Below, piece by piece: positions 15,809 to 22,954 of a stretch of DNA of 64,000 nucleotides. Each line of letters begins with the position of its first letter. Within the stretch, counting starts at the first letter, position 1. The stretch lies in assembly GCF_004000765.1 (NCBI RefSeq), contig NZ_BILW01000035.1:1-64000 (forward strand), given 5' to 3'. The position numbers and the translations under genes were made by a program. Source of the DNA: Paenibacillus chondroitinus NBRC 15376. Its GTDB lineage: Bacteria; Bacillota; Bacilli; Paenibacillales; NBRC-103111. The notes beneath the pieces were generated by a model. It was given only the letters and a program-made list of their open reading frames with translations, was not told the origin of the DNA and searched no databases.

Positions 15809-15842
15809 GTTGTCTAAATATGTATAAGGGAGTCGATCATTC

Positions 15843-16169
15843 ATGGTTTTACGTCGAAAAGTGAAAAAAGGTCAAGGAGACAACGTCTATCTGCTGCATG
15901 AAAGGAGGTCATCTTATTCTGTACATAACACCCCCGCCCCCTCTACACCCGATCTGTGGGAGTTAAGAAAGCAAGTTATTTTCCATGTCGCTAAGCGCCG
16001 TAATGGCCAAATCCGTATCCAGGACATCGCGGCCGAATGTAATGTTCCTTTTCGCATAGCTGCCGGGTGGCTAACCCGTTTAGCGCGCGAGGGCCTGCTT
16101 ACGGCGGTCGTTGGTCAGCAGCAGGCAATCGTTTATTTCGTGAAGGAGGTGGGACACAGAGAAGGATGA
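15843..16169 (+). CDS. Uncharacterised small winged-helix-like protein, 108 aa
   Basis: A basic N-terminus (MVLRRKVKKGQGD) precedes a segment ELRKQVIFHVAKRRNGQIRIQDIAAECNVPFRIAAGWLTRLAREGLLTAVVG, which reads as a winged helix-turn-helix: a recognition helix after ECNVPFRIA, then a wing. It ends YFVKEVGHREG. AAGGGAG lies ten bases before the ATG. The gene sits behind a terminator hairpin, so expression may depend on readthrough. Its stop overlaps the start of a repeat tract. Function is unknown; a DNA-binding role is an inference from the helix pattern. Confidence 0.7.
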   Translation: MVLRRKVKKGQGDNVYLLHERRSSYSVHNTPAPSTPDLWELRKQVIFHVAKRRNGQIRIQDIAAECNVPFRIAAGWLTRLAREGLLTAVVGQQQAIVYFVKEVGHREG

Positions 16170-16180
16170 TACTCAAAAGA

Positions 16181-16275
16181 GAAAGGATGATGTGGAAGAA
16201 GCGAAAGGATGAAGCCAATAAGAAAGGATGATGCGGAAGAAGCGAAAGGATGAAGCCAATAAGAGAGGATGATGT
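16181..16275. repeat. 41-bp tandem repeat with AAAGGATGA core
   Basis: Two 41-bp units (16181-16221 and 16222-16262) differ at one base, and a partial third copy follows (16263-16275). Each unit carries the core AAAGGATGA twice, so six similar cores occur in about 110 bases, counting GAAGGATGA at the stop of the upstream gene. Each core is a ribosome-site-like AAAGGA fused to ATGA. It lies between two convergent genes. Confidence 0.85.
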
Positions 16276-16311
16276 AAAAAAGCAGCCGGCAGCTCATCGC
16301 TGCCAACTGCT
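16275..16311 (-). terminator. Terminator of tex
   Basis: On the minus strand AGCAG-tt-GGCAGC pairs with GCTGCC-gg-CTGCT, followed by TTTTTTT. Confidence 0.8.
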
Positions 16312-16321
16312 ATCTATTTGC

Positions 16322-18652
16322 TTATTGCTGCGGCTTTTTCATGGTCAAGCCGACGCGGCCTTTTTTCTGATCCACGTTCAGCACCCACACTTGAACAATA
16401 TCTCCAACGGAAACGACATCCATTGGATGTTTCACGAAGCCATTCTTGAGCTGGGAGATGTGCACCAGCCCATCGTTCTTAATGCCGATATCGACAAAAG
16501 CGCCGAAATCGATAACATTGCGCACCGTGCCGGTCAATTCCATGCCCGGCACAAGGTCCTCCAGCTGCAGCACGTCTGTACGGAAGATCGGCGCGGGCAC
16601 TTCCTCCCGCGGATCCCGCCCAGGACGCTGCAGGCTGTCTAAGATGTCCCGCAGCGTCGGGACACCCACGCCCAGCTTCGGAGCCATCTCCTCAGGCTCC
16701 AGCGTTTGCAGCAGCGACAGAAGCTGCTGCGAGCCCAGCTGCGCCAGTTCCAGGCGCAGCTCCTTGAACAGCCGATCCACGACGTCGTAAGACTCCGGAT
16801 GGATCGGGGTGTTGTCCAGCGGGTTCCCGCCGCCGGGAATCCGCATGAACCCGACGCACTGCTCGAAGGTTTTCGCGCCAAGGCGCGGAACCTTCGACAG
16901 CTCCTGTCGGGAGCCGAACTTGCCGTTCTCCTCGCGATACTTGACGATGTTCTTGGCCAGTGTCGCGTTGACGCCCGACACGTACGAGAGCAAAGACGGG
17001 GACGCCGTGTTCAGGTCCACGCCGACATGGTTAACGGCCGACTCTACGACGGCCTTCAAGTTCTCATCCAGACGTTTCTGCGAAACGTCATGCTGGTACT
17101 GCCCGACGCCGATGGCCTTCGGCTCGATCTTTACAAGCTCTGCGAGCGGGTCCTGCAGCCTCCGCGCGATCGAAATCGCGCTGCGCTCGGCGACGTCGAG
17201 GTCAGGGAACTCCGTCTGCGCCAGCTTCGACGCGGAGTACACGCTCGCCCCCGCTTCGCTGACGATCAAGTACTTGAGCTTCTGCTCCTTGATCTCGCCA
17301 ATCAGCTCCGCAACAAACTGCTCCGTTTCACGGGAAGCCGTTCCATTCCCAATGACGATCAGCTCTACGCCGTGCTTGCTGATCAATTGCTTGAACTTCG
17401 CCTTCGCTTCCGCCACCTTATTATTCGGAGGTGTCGGGTACGTCACGGCGATTTCAAGCATTTTCCCGGTGTCGTCAATGACGGCCAGCTTGCAGCCTGT
17501 CCGGTAAGCGGGATCGACACCGAGCACCACGTGCCCTTTGACGGGCGCTTGGAGCAGCAGATTACGCAGATTTTCTGCGAAAATCTTAATCGCTTGCTCC
17601 TCGCCCATCTCAGTCATCTCTCCGCGCACTTCGCGCTCGATGGACGGTGCGATGAGACGCTTGTAAGCATCTTCGACAACCGCACGAAGTACATCTTGTA
17701 CAACGGATTGCCCTTTGATAATTTGCCTAGCTATATAATCATGAATTTTATCTACCGCAACGACCAAATTAACTTTTAGGATTTCCTCGCGTTCTCCACG
17801 ATTGATGGCAAGAATACGGTGTGGCGGGAGACGCTTCACCGGCTCCTGATAGGCGTAGTACATCTCATAGACGGACTCAGCCTTTGCATCTTTTGCCTCC
17901 GTATGCAGAACCCCTTGATCCTGCGTGTGTTTGCGTACCCAGGCTCTAATCTTAGCATCGTCGGCAATGTTCTCCGCCAAGATATCCATCGCGCCCTGGA
18001 TCGCGTCAGCCGCGCTTGCAACCTGCTTGTCCGCGTTTATGTAACGCTCAGCCTCTTGTTCGAGCGAGCCGTTTCTAGGCTGCTTCCAGATCCAATCCGC
18101 TAGCGGCTCTAAGCCACGCTCTTTGGCTACGCTGGCTCTCGTCTTCCGCTTTTGACGATACGGCCTGTACAAATCTTCGATTTCTTGCAGCTTTGCAGCG
18201 CCTTCAATCGATTTGCGCAGCTCATCCGTCAGCTTCCCCTGCTCGTCGATCAAACGCACGACCTCCAGCTTGCGATCCTCGAGGTTGCGCAAATACTGCA
18301 AACGTTCCTCGATGTCCCGCAACTGGTTTTCGTCCAGCTCGCCCGTCATTTCTTTCCGGTACCGAGCGATAAAAGGAATCGTATTCCCCTCATCCAGCAG
18401 CCCCATCGTCGTTTTTACTTTCCCTGCGGGCAGCTGGAGCTCAGCGGAGATCTGCTTCAAGATTCGTTCTTGGATCTCCGCTTTCTTCTCTTCAGAAAGG
18501 ACGACCTTTTCCTTCGGCTCTTCCTCGTATTTGTTCTTTGCACCCTTGCTTCCCGCCTGCTCTTCTTCCGTTTTCACACCTGATCTTCCGGATGCTTCGC
18601 CGGCTGCGTGGAACCATTTGTTCATCATCGTTTCCAATATTGTCACAGTCAT
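16322..18652 (-). CDS. tex: Tex-family RNA-binding transcription accessory protein
   Basis: A 776-residue Tex protein (YdcI in Bacillus). Order: N-terminal extension, Tex-N helical region (LLDEGNTIPFIARYRKEMTGELDENQLRDI), YqgF-like fold (VLGVDPAYRTGCKLAVIDDTG), helix-hairpin-helix (LNTASPSLLSYVSGVNATLAKNIVKYRE) and C-terminal S1 domain (GMELTGTVRNVIDFGAFVDIGIKNDGLVHIS). It is thought to bind nucleic acid and aid transcription. The first 55 residues are an unusual Glu/Lys/Gly-rich extension, and the start is uncertain: ATG 18652 lies one base after GGGG, and an ATGATG near residue 9 is the alternative. Confidence 0.94.
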   Translation of the reverse strand: MTVTILETMMNKWFHAAGEASGRSGVKTEEEQAGSKGAKNKYEEEPKEKVVLSEEKKAEIQERILKQISAELQLPAGKVKTTMGLLDEGNTIPFIARYRKEMTGELDENQLRDIEERLQYLRNLEDRKLEVVRLIDEQGKLTDELRKSIEGAAKLQEIEDLYRPYRQKRKTRASVAKERGLEPLADWIWKQPRNGSLEQEAERYINADKQVASAADAIQGAMDILAENIADDAKIRAWVRKHTQDQGVLHTEAKDAKAESVYEMYYAYQEPVKRLPPHRILAINRGEREEILKVNLVVAVDKIHDYIARQIIKGQSVVQDVLRAVVEDAYKRLIAPSIEREVRGEMTEMGEEQAIKIFAENLRNLLLQAPVKGHVVLGVDPAYRTGCKLAVIDDTGKMLEIAVTYPTPPNNKVAEAKAKFKQLISKHGVELIVIGNGTASRETEQFVAELIGEIKEQKLKYLIVSEAGASVYSASKLAQTEFPDLDVAERSAISIARRLQDPLAELVKIEPKAIGVGQYQHDVSQKRLDENLKAVVESAVNHVGVDLNTASPSLLSYVSGVNATLAKNIVKYREENGKFGSRQELSKVPRLGAKTFEQCVGFMRIPGGGNPLDNTPIHPESYDVVDRLFKELRLELAQLGSQQLLSLLQTLEPEEMAPKLGVGVPTLRDILDSLQRPGRDPREEVPAPIFRTDVLQLEDLVPGMELTGTVRNVIDFGAFVDIGIKNDGLVHISQLKNGFVKHPMDVVSVGDIVQVWVLNVDQKKGRVGLTMKKPQQ

Positions 18653-18688
18653 TCCCCACTTCTACTTAGATTCAAGTATGTATGCAAA

Positions 18689-18718
18689 CCAAAAAACGAG
18701 GGAACCACTTCCCCCCGT
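18689..18718 (-). terminator. Terminator of the toxin-antitoxin operon
   Basis: On the minus strand ACGGGGGGAA pairs with TTCCCTCGT (with G-U pairs), and TTTTTTGG follows. Confidence 0.6.
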
Positions 18719-18734
18719 CCGTTCCTGATCCTAT

Positions 18735-19085
18735 TCAAAATTCTATCAGTCCCACGCTAATTTGCAAAGCGTCGTCAACCTTTCGCATCGTTTCTTCATC
18801 CAAATGCGTAATTTTGTCCGTTAGCCGTTGCTTGTCAATCGTTCTGATCTGCTCAAGCAGAATGACCGAATCTCGGTCGAAACCATGCGTCTCCGCGTCG
18901 ATTTCCACATGCGTGGGCAGCTTCGCCTTCTGGATTTGAGCGGTAATCGCTGCAACAATCACAGTTGGGCTAAAGCGGTTGCCGATATCATTTTGGATCA
19001 CGAGAACAGGACGAACTCCTCCCTGCTCCGATCCTACTACCGGCGAAAGATCTGCGAAAAAAACATCGCCACGTTTCACAATCAC
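18735..19085 (-). CDS. ndoA: MazF-family mRNA endoribonuclease toxin (EndoA)
   Basis: A 116-residue toxin that closely follows Bacillus subtilis EndoA, which cuts single-stranded RNA at UACAU sites. [33 protein letters not shown] carries the substrate-binding Arg in GGVRPVL, and [24 protein letters not shown] contains the catalytic Thr region. The ATG lies three bases after the antitoxin stop, so the two are co-translated. It forms a dimer that is neutralised by the EndoAI antitoxin. In this genome it is followed directly by tex rather than by the rsb-sigB genes known from Bacillus. Confidence 0.95.
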   Translation of the reverse strand: MIVKRGDVFFADLSPVVGSEQGGVRPVLVIQNDIGNRFSPTVIVAAITAQIQKAKLPTHVEIDAETHGFDRDSVILLEQIRTIDKQRLTDKITHLDEETMRKVDDALQISVGLIEF

Positions 19086-19088
19086 TTC

Positions 19089-19370
19089 TTACACCCCGCT
19101 TACTAAGCGATCAAGCGTACCGTCCGCTTCTTCCTCCGCTTGAAAAGCTTCAGATGCCATGCTGAGATTAATTTTCGCCATCTCCATATACCCACGCTGC
19201 ATGGATTCGCGTAGACTGCGCTTTTTGCGTTCAATTAAATACAGCTTCATTGCCTGGCGAATAAATTCGCTGCGATTGGAGTTCTCCTTCTCGACAATGC
19301 CGTCCACTTCTTGCAACAGATTGTCAGGCAAGCTAATCATGATCCTTTTCGTATTATGCGCATTACTCAC
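19089..19370 (-). CDS. ndoAI: EndoAI antitoxin, ribbon-helix-helix (MazE-like)
   Basis: A 93-residue antitoxin. The N-terminal ribbon-helix-helix RIMISLPDNLLQEVDGIVEKENSNRSEFIRQAM binds DNA, and the C-terminal segment RGYMEMAKINLSMASEAFQAEEEADGTLDRLVSGV matches the toxin-binding tail of EndoAI closely. The start is a GTG with a G-rich ribosome site. Two 15-bp direct repeats lie 40-100 bases upstream and may be its autoregulatory sites. It is three bases from the toxin gene. Confidence 0.93.
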   Translation of the reverse strand: MSNAHNTKRIMISLPDNLLQEVDGIVEKENSNRSEFIRQAMKLYLIERKKRSLRESMQRGYMEMAKINLSMASEAFQAEEEADGTLDRLVSGV

Positions 19371-19408
19371 ACTCTCGCACCCCCAAGAAACGATACAAAG
19401 ACAATATT

Positions 19409-19423
19409 ACCAGTATGTCAAAT
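19409..19423. repeat. Upstream direct repeat, copy 1 (candidate antitoxin operator)
   Basis: ACCAGTATGTCAAAT, identical at 14 of 15 positions to the copy at 19455. The two are 46 bp apart, near four and a half helical turns. Confidence 0.5.
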
Positions 19424-19454
19424 TGAAAACCAAATTATACAATAGATATATGCA

Positions 19455-19469
19455 ACCAGTATATCAAAT
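19455..19469. repeat. Upstream direct repeat, copy 2 (candidate antitoxin operator)
   Basis: ACCAGTATATCAAAT, partner of the copy at 19409; close to a TATAAT box (minus strand, about 19436-19441). Confidence 0.5.
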
Positions 19470-19587
19470 ATGTTACACCTATGGATATAAGATTCTACAC
19501 TACGTATTCGATAGCCTACTCTAAATTCCTCTAAAGGAAGGAACATTTTTAAATGGTAAATTCATCCGAGTTAGAATGAAACCCTAT

Positions 19588-20760
19588 TTAGTAACGATGA
19601 CGCATCAGCGGATTAATGGCATCCACCCGTTCGCCGCCGCGCACATACACACGTGCAACCCGATGTGAAATCATACAAATCACTTCATAATTAACTGTGC
19701 CCAGTTGATCTGCAATATCTTCAGCCGTAATTCGTTCTCCATCCTGCTCCCCGATCAGCACAACCTCATCGAGAGACTGGACACCTTCGACGTCAGACAC
19801 GTTGATCATGCATTGGTCCATACAAATTCGACCGACTACCTGCACCCTTTTGCCGCGAACCAGAACTTCCGCTTTGCCCGAAAGCATACGTGAATATCCA
19901 TCCGCATACCCGATTGGCAGCGTTCCGATCTGCTCTTCGCCTTTGGTATGATAGATCGTTCCGTAGCTGATCCCGGAGTCTGGCGGCAATGTTTTGAGAT
20001 GGACGATACCTGTTTTGAGACTAAGTACTGGTTTTAACGCAATTTGGGTTTGATCCACATCCCGGGAAGGATATAGCCCATACATCGAGATACCCAAACG
20101 TACCATGGAATAAGTGAGACCAGGCAAATCAATAGCTGCTGCGCTGTTGCCAGCGTGTATATATGGAAATGTTACACCTTTATCCGTAAAATAGCTCACA
20201 ATCCGCTCAAAACGGCGGTACTGCTCCAGCGTATAGCTTTTATCCACTTCATCCGCATTCGCGTAATGAGTAAACAATCCTTCAACTTCCACATTTGGCA
20301 GCGTCAACGCTTGCTCAATGAAAGGAATTGCATCCGCTTCCGTATGCAAACCAAGACGACCCATTCCGGTATCGAGCTTGATGTGGATTTTCAGCTTCTT
20401 CTTATGCTGCTGCGCCTGCAGCTCCTTGAGGACATCATGACTATAGACCGCTATCGTAACATCAAGCTCTCGTGCCCGCTCGACTCCCTCTGGGGGCGTG
20501 TAACCAAGCACCAGAATAGGAGCGGTTATTCCTGCATTCCTAAGCTCCAGCGCTTCATCAAAAAACGCTACACCCAAGTAATCCACACCTGCGGCTATAG
20601 CCTCTTTGGATACTTCTACAGCCCCGTGTCCGTACGCATCCGCTTTAACGACTGCCATCTGCTTCATTCCTGCCGGCAGTATCTTCTGAAAACCTTCAAT
20701 GTTGCTTCGCAGTGCATCTAACGAAATTTCAACCCACGTGGGACGATAAAAAGCATCCAC
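19588..20760 (-). CDS. alr: Alanine racemase
   Basis: A 390-residue PLP enzyme that interconverts L- and D-alanine for peptidoglycan synthesis. AVVKADAYGHG carries the PLP-binding Lys39, ISYGTIYHTKGEEQIGTLPIGYADGY carries the catalytic Tyr, and RICMDQCMINV is the conserved C-terminal motif. The start is a GTG seven bases after GAGGTG. It lies upstream of the toxin-antitoxin pair and downstream of the YdcC-like lipoprotein, the same order as in Bacillus subtilis. A promoter (TTGACA-18-TAACAT) is present about 110 bases before the start. Confidence 0.97.
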   Translation of the reverse strand: MDAFYRPTWVEISLDALRSNIEGFQKILPAGMKQMAVVKADAYGHGAVEVSKEAIAAGVDYLGVAFFDEALELRNAGITAPILVLGYTPPEGVERARELDVTIAVYSHDVLKELQAQQHKKKLKIHIKLDTGMGRLGLHTEADAIPFIEQALTLPNVEVEGLFTHYANADEVDKSYTLEQYRRFERIVSYFTDKGVTFPYIHAGNSAAAIDLPGLTYSMVRLGISMYGLYPSRDVDQTQIALKPVLSLKTGIVHLKTLPPDSGISYGTIYHTKGEEQIGTLPIGYADGYSRMLSGKAEVLVRGKRVQVVGRICMDQCMINVSDVEGVQSLDEVVLIGEQDGERITAEDIADQLGTVNYEVICMISHRVARVYVRGGERVDAINPLMRHRY

Positions 20761-20868
20761 CAGCGTTCACCTCTTTTTCCAAATGCAAAGGACAAGGGAA
20801 GGCCCGCTCCATGCGAGCAGCAGGACTCCCCCTCCAATAATTCCGAACCCGTTAGGACCGATAAACCT

Positions 20869-20898
20869 ATGTTAAACCGAGTCACGAAACACTGTCAA
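20869..20898 (-). promoter_or_regulatory. Promoter of alr
   Basis: On the minus strand a perfect TTGACA (20893-20898), an 18-base spacer and TAACAT (20869-20874). The leader is about 100 nt. Confidence 0.65.
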
Positions 20899-20911
20899 CC
20901 GTCCTTTGGCC

Positions 20912-21001
20912 TTAAATAAGGCGAAATCGCGTCATATCCAAACGACTCTTTTTATGAGCATGTCTGTTCGCATGGCCGTCTCCAAAAGGAAATCGGCTCA
21001 A
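20912..21001 (-). CDS. Possible 29-aa basic peptide
   Basis: A TTG start five bases after GAGGGGAG opens a 29-codon frame: MSRFPFGDGHANRHAHKK then SRLDMTRFRLI. It is His/Arg-rich with no membrane segment. The ribosome site is good but the frame is short and no matching promoter is clear, so it may be chance. Confidence 0.3.
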   Translation of the reverse strand: MSRFPFGDGHANRHAHKKSRLDMTRFRLI

Positions 21002-21132
21002 TGCTACTCCCCTCGTACATTTGCAGCCCATTCAGTTCTTTTCTAAAAAGTATGATCTTCCATTGTATTCAATCCCCCATTGGCACACTTTCCCACATTA
21101 ATTTTCTCTGATAATCGCTTAAAATGCCAAAA

Positions 21133-21163
21133 AGAAAGACCTGCTCCTAAGAGCAGATCTTTG
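21133..21163 (-). terminator. Terminator of the YdcC-like gene
   Basis: AAAGA-tCTGCTC and GAGCAG-gTCTTT (minus strand) form a stem with a TTAG loop, followed by CTTTTTGG. Confidence 0.8.
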
Positions 21164-21168
21164 GTTAG

Positions 21169-22326
21169 TTACTTACCGGATTGGCCTTCCGTTGCCATAG
21201 CCACTTTAATCATTTCATTTGTCGGCAAATCACCCGTCGTTAATCTGAACTCTACGCCGTCATTCGTCCAAGTGAGAGTCTTCTTATCTTCCCCTGTGAG
21301 AACGCCGATCGTGAAGCCGAGATCCACAATATCACCTGGCTGCAAAGAAACCGATTTGGCCTGAGGTCTAACCTCAACCATACTAAAGTTATACTTCCCT
21401 TTATATCTCAAAAGAACAGCCGCGTCTTCGCCCAGTTTCATATCCGTAATGTCCTGTTTCACGACATCTTTAGGCAGATAGCTCGGCTCAATAATACCAA
21501 TACTTTGCGGCTTGCTTGCCGCGGCATTTGACTTCGTTGCATCCGTTTTTGTGCCTGTAGACGTTGTCGGTTGGGATTGATCGGATTGGCCGCCTGTTGC
21601 GGTCAAGTTTTTGTCCGTCACACCTGTTGCCGGATGATCGGCATCCGTTACCTTAACATTGGACATTGTCGGCAATGTTTGCATGTTCCAGCTCGTCATG
21701 TTGCGCTCCATTTGGAAGAAATCCTTATCAAACTTCGCATCGAATTCGAACTTCGTGAAATTCACCTGCACCATCACATTTTGGTTCGCATCCGACACTT
21801 GAACCTGTGTAGGTGCCAGCGTCTTTTTATTCAGCCAAATTTTCTGGCGGGACAGCTGCTCATTCTGATAATTCGCCGCCACATCGAACACATAAGCATC
21901 ATTGTCCGTTGTAAACTGGCGATCCTTGTCCGCAATAATACTTCTAGCTAGAGATTGGAACAAGTAAACCTGTCCTTGGTTCTCCGGCCAATCGCTTTGG
22001 AAACGGAAGCTTTTCTTCAGATGCGGCGTTAAAACAAACACGCCCTCTTCATTACGCAGCACAATTTGCGTTACATCTTTCGATGCATTCGTCAGCGAAA
22101 TCCGGTAGAAATGTTCCGGTGAAAACGCCACCTCCACCTGGTACTCCTGCGGCTGAGACCCTGTGTGCAAAATCATGCTGCCAGAAGCCTGATAGCTATC
22201 CGCTTTGCTGATCACATGATCCAAATCCTTTACGATAGATCCTGCATCTTTCTTGCCTATCCCGCATCCCGCGAGAACCAATGCTAAGCACATCACCACT
22301 GCTACCATCCATGTGACCCGGCGCAT
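21169..22326 (-). CDS. ydcC: LolA-like/YdcC-type lipoprotein
   Basis: A 385-residue lipoprotein. Signal MRRVTWMVAVVMCLALVLAGC has the lipidated Cys at residue 21. The first 190 residues form a LolA/LppX-like half-barrel pattern (YQASGSMILHTGSQPQEYQVEVAFSPEHF ... WLNKKTLAPTQVQVSDANQNVMVQVNFTKFEFD). A Ser/Thr/Gln-rich linker follows, then a second small domain (PKDVVKQDITDMKLGEDAAVLLRYKGKY...). Position before alr matches Bacillus ydcC. Related sporulation lipoproteins such as GerS act in spore germination in clostridia; a sporulation role here is inference. It should sit on the outer face of the cytoplasmic membrane. Confidence 0.85.
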   Translation of the reverse strand: MRRVTWMVAVVMCLALVLAGCGIGKKDAGSIVKDLDHVISKADSYQASGSMILHTGSQPQEYQVEVAFSPEHFYRISLTNASKDVTQIVLRNEEGVFVLTPHLKKSFRFQSDWPENQGQVYLFQSLARSIIADKDRQFTTDNDAYVFDVAANYQNEQLSRQKIWLNKKTLAPTQVQVSDANQNVMVQVNFTKFEFDAKFDKDFFQMERNMTSWNMQTLPTMSNVKVTDADHPATGVTDKNLTATGGQSDQSQPTTSTGTKTDATKSNAAASKPQSIGIIEPSYLPKDVVKQDITDMKLGEDAAVLLRYKGKYNFSMVEVRPQAKSVSLQPGDIVDLGFTIGVLTGEDKKTLTWTNDGVEFRLTTGDLPTNEMIKVAMATEGQSGK

Positions 22327-22427
22327 TCGATCATCCCCTCACTCATGATTAACATCAACATAGTACATGCATATGAGGGGACTTGGCCGATTATGCAGCC
22401 AAGCTACCGGCTTGGACCCATTTAGGC

Positions 22428-22464
22428 AAAAAAAATAAGACTAGCTCCGGATTCGTCTAATCTT
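22428..22464 (-). terminator. Terminator of the 94-aa coiled-coil gene
   Basis: AAGATTAG pairs with CTAGTCTT, followed by ATTTTTTTT on the minus strand. It is nearly identical in arms to the terminator at 26643. A second stem (CCAAG/CTTGG, 22399-22415) lies just beyond. Confidence 0.7.
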
Positions 22465-22470
22465 ACTCAT

Positions 22471-22755
22471 TTATCTTACTAATTTAAGTGTACGAATACT
22501 GGCTGCGTGTTCCATCATCGTCACAGCGATTCCTGCAATTTGCTCGCTTTGCTGCACTTGAACTTGCTTGATTTCTTGTAGCGTGTCTTCTACTTTTGAC
22601 ATTCTGTTCTCAAGATTCCCCATGCGGTCTTCTAGATTACCCATGCGTCTGTCCATACTGTCAACTCTGTCTTTAATAGCTTTAACATCCGCGCCAATTT
22701 CATTAATTCTACCGAGCATAGCACTTAAAAACTCACGATCTGTCATTTCAGCCAT
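22471..22755 (-). CDS. Small coiled-coil protein, 94 aa
   Basis: A 94-residue protein almost wholly made of heptads. RRMGNLEDRMGNLENRMSKVED has repeated L/M at a and d positions and Arg/Glu pairs that would favour a parallel coil. It begins MAEMTDREFLSAMLGRINEIG and ends in IRTLKLVR. There is no membrane segment. A ribosome site (TTGGAGGACA) lies just before the ATG. A perfect 16-bp palindrome overlaps its promoter region. Similar coiled-coil proteins are common in Bacillales as hypothetical genes and phage-like accessory proteins. Function unknown. Confidence 0.75.
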   Translation of the reverse strand: MAEMTDREFLSAMLGRINEIGADVKAIKDRVDSMDRRMGNLEDRMGNLENRMSKVEDTLQEIKQVQVQQSEQIAGIAVTMMEHAASIRTLKLVR

Positions 22756-22792
22756 TCATCTTGTCCTCCAACTTATAAGCCCTAGTCATTAC

Positions 22793-22810
22793 ATTATAAC
22801 CTAGGTTATA
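22793..22810 (-). promoter_or_regulatory. Palindrome overlapping a TATAAT box upstream of the coiled-coil gene
   Basis: TATAACCTAGGTTATA (22795-22810) is a perfect 16-bp palindrome. Its edge forms the -10 TATAAT (22793-22798) of the minus-strand promoter. Likely an operator; no clear -35 is present. Confidence 0.5.
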
Positions 22811-22954
22811 GGCAAAAAGAATCCCTAAAAAAATGAAAACTCTTTTTAACTCAACTAAAATTCAGCAACCCTTCAGGTTCCAGACATAGTTTCTTCACAG
22901 TCATCTGACATAATGACCTATTGAAGATTCATTCATGAACCGGAGGAACTATCT

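Larger units (their letters stand above)
20761..21168. other. 408-bp intergenic stretch between alr and the YdcC-like gene
   Basis: It contains the ydcC terminator (21133-21163), a weakly supported 29-codon frame (20912-21001) and the alr promoter (20869-20898). Apart from these I see no repeat, RNA or larger frame. Confidence 0.6.

Noticed and set aside
15739-15842. T-box or known riboswitch in the leader before the 108-aa gene
   Set aside because: No T-box sequence, no specifier-loop arrangement, and no known aptamer core could be recognised; only a terminator hairpin is clear.
16250-16642. A 130-codon plus-strand frame at the 3' end of tex
   Set aside because: It begins in the 41-bp repeat and runs antisense through the tex S1 domain; start signals and composition are poor.
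16706-17779. A 357-codon open frame on the plus strand opposite tex
   Set aside because: Antisense to the GC-rich part of tex, Arg/Leu-rich and motif-free; tex itself is unambiguous.
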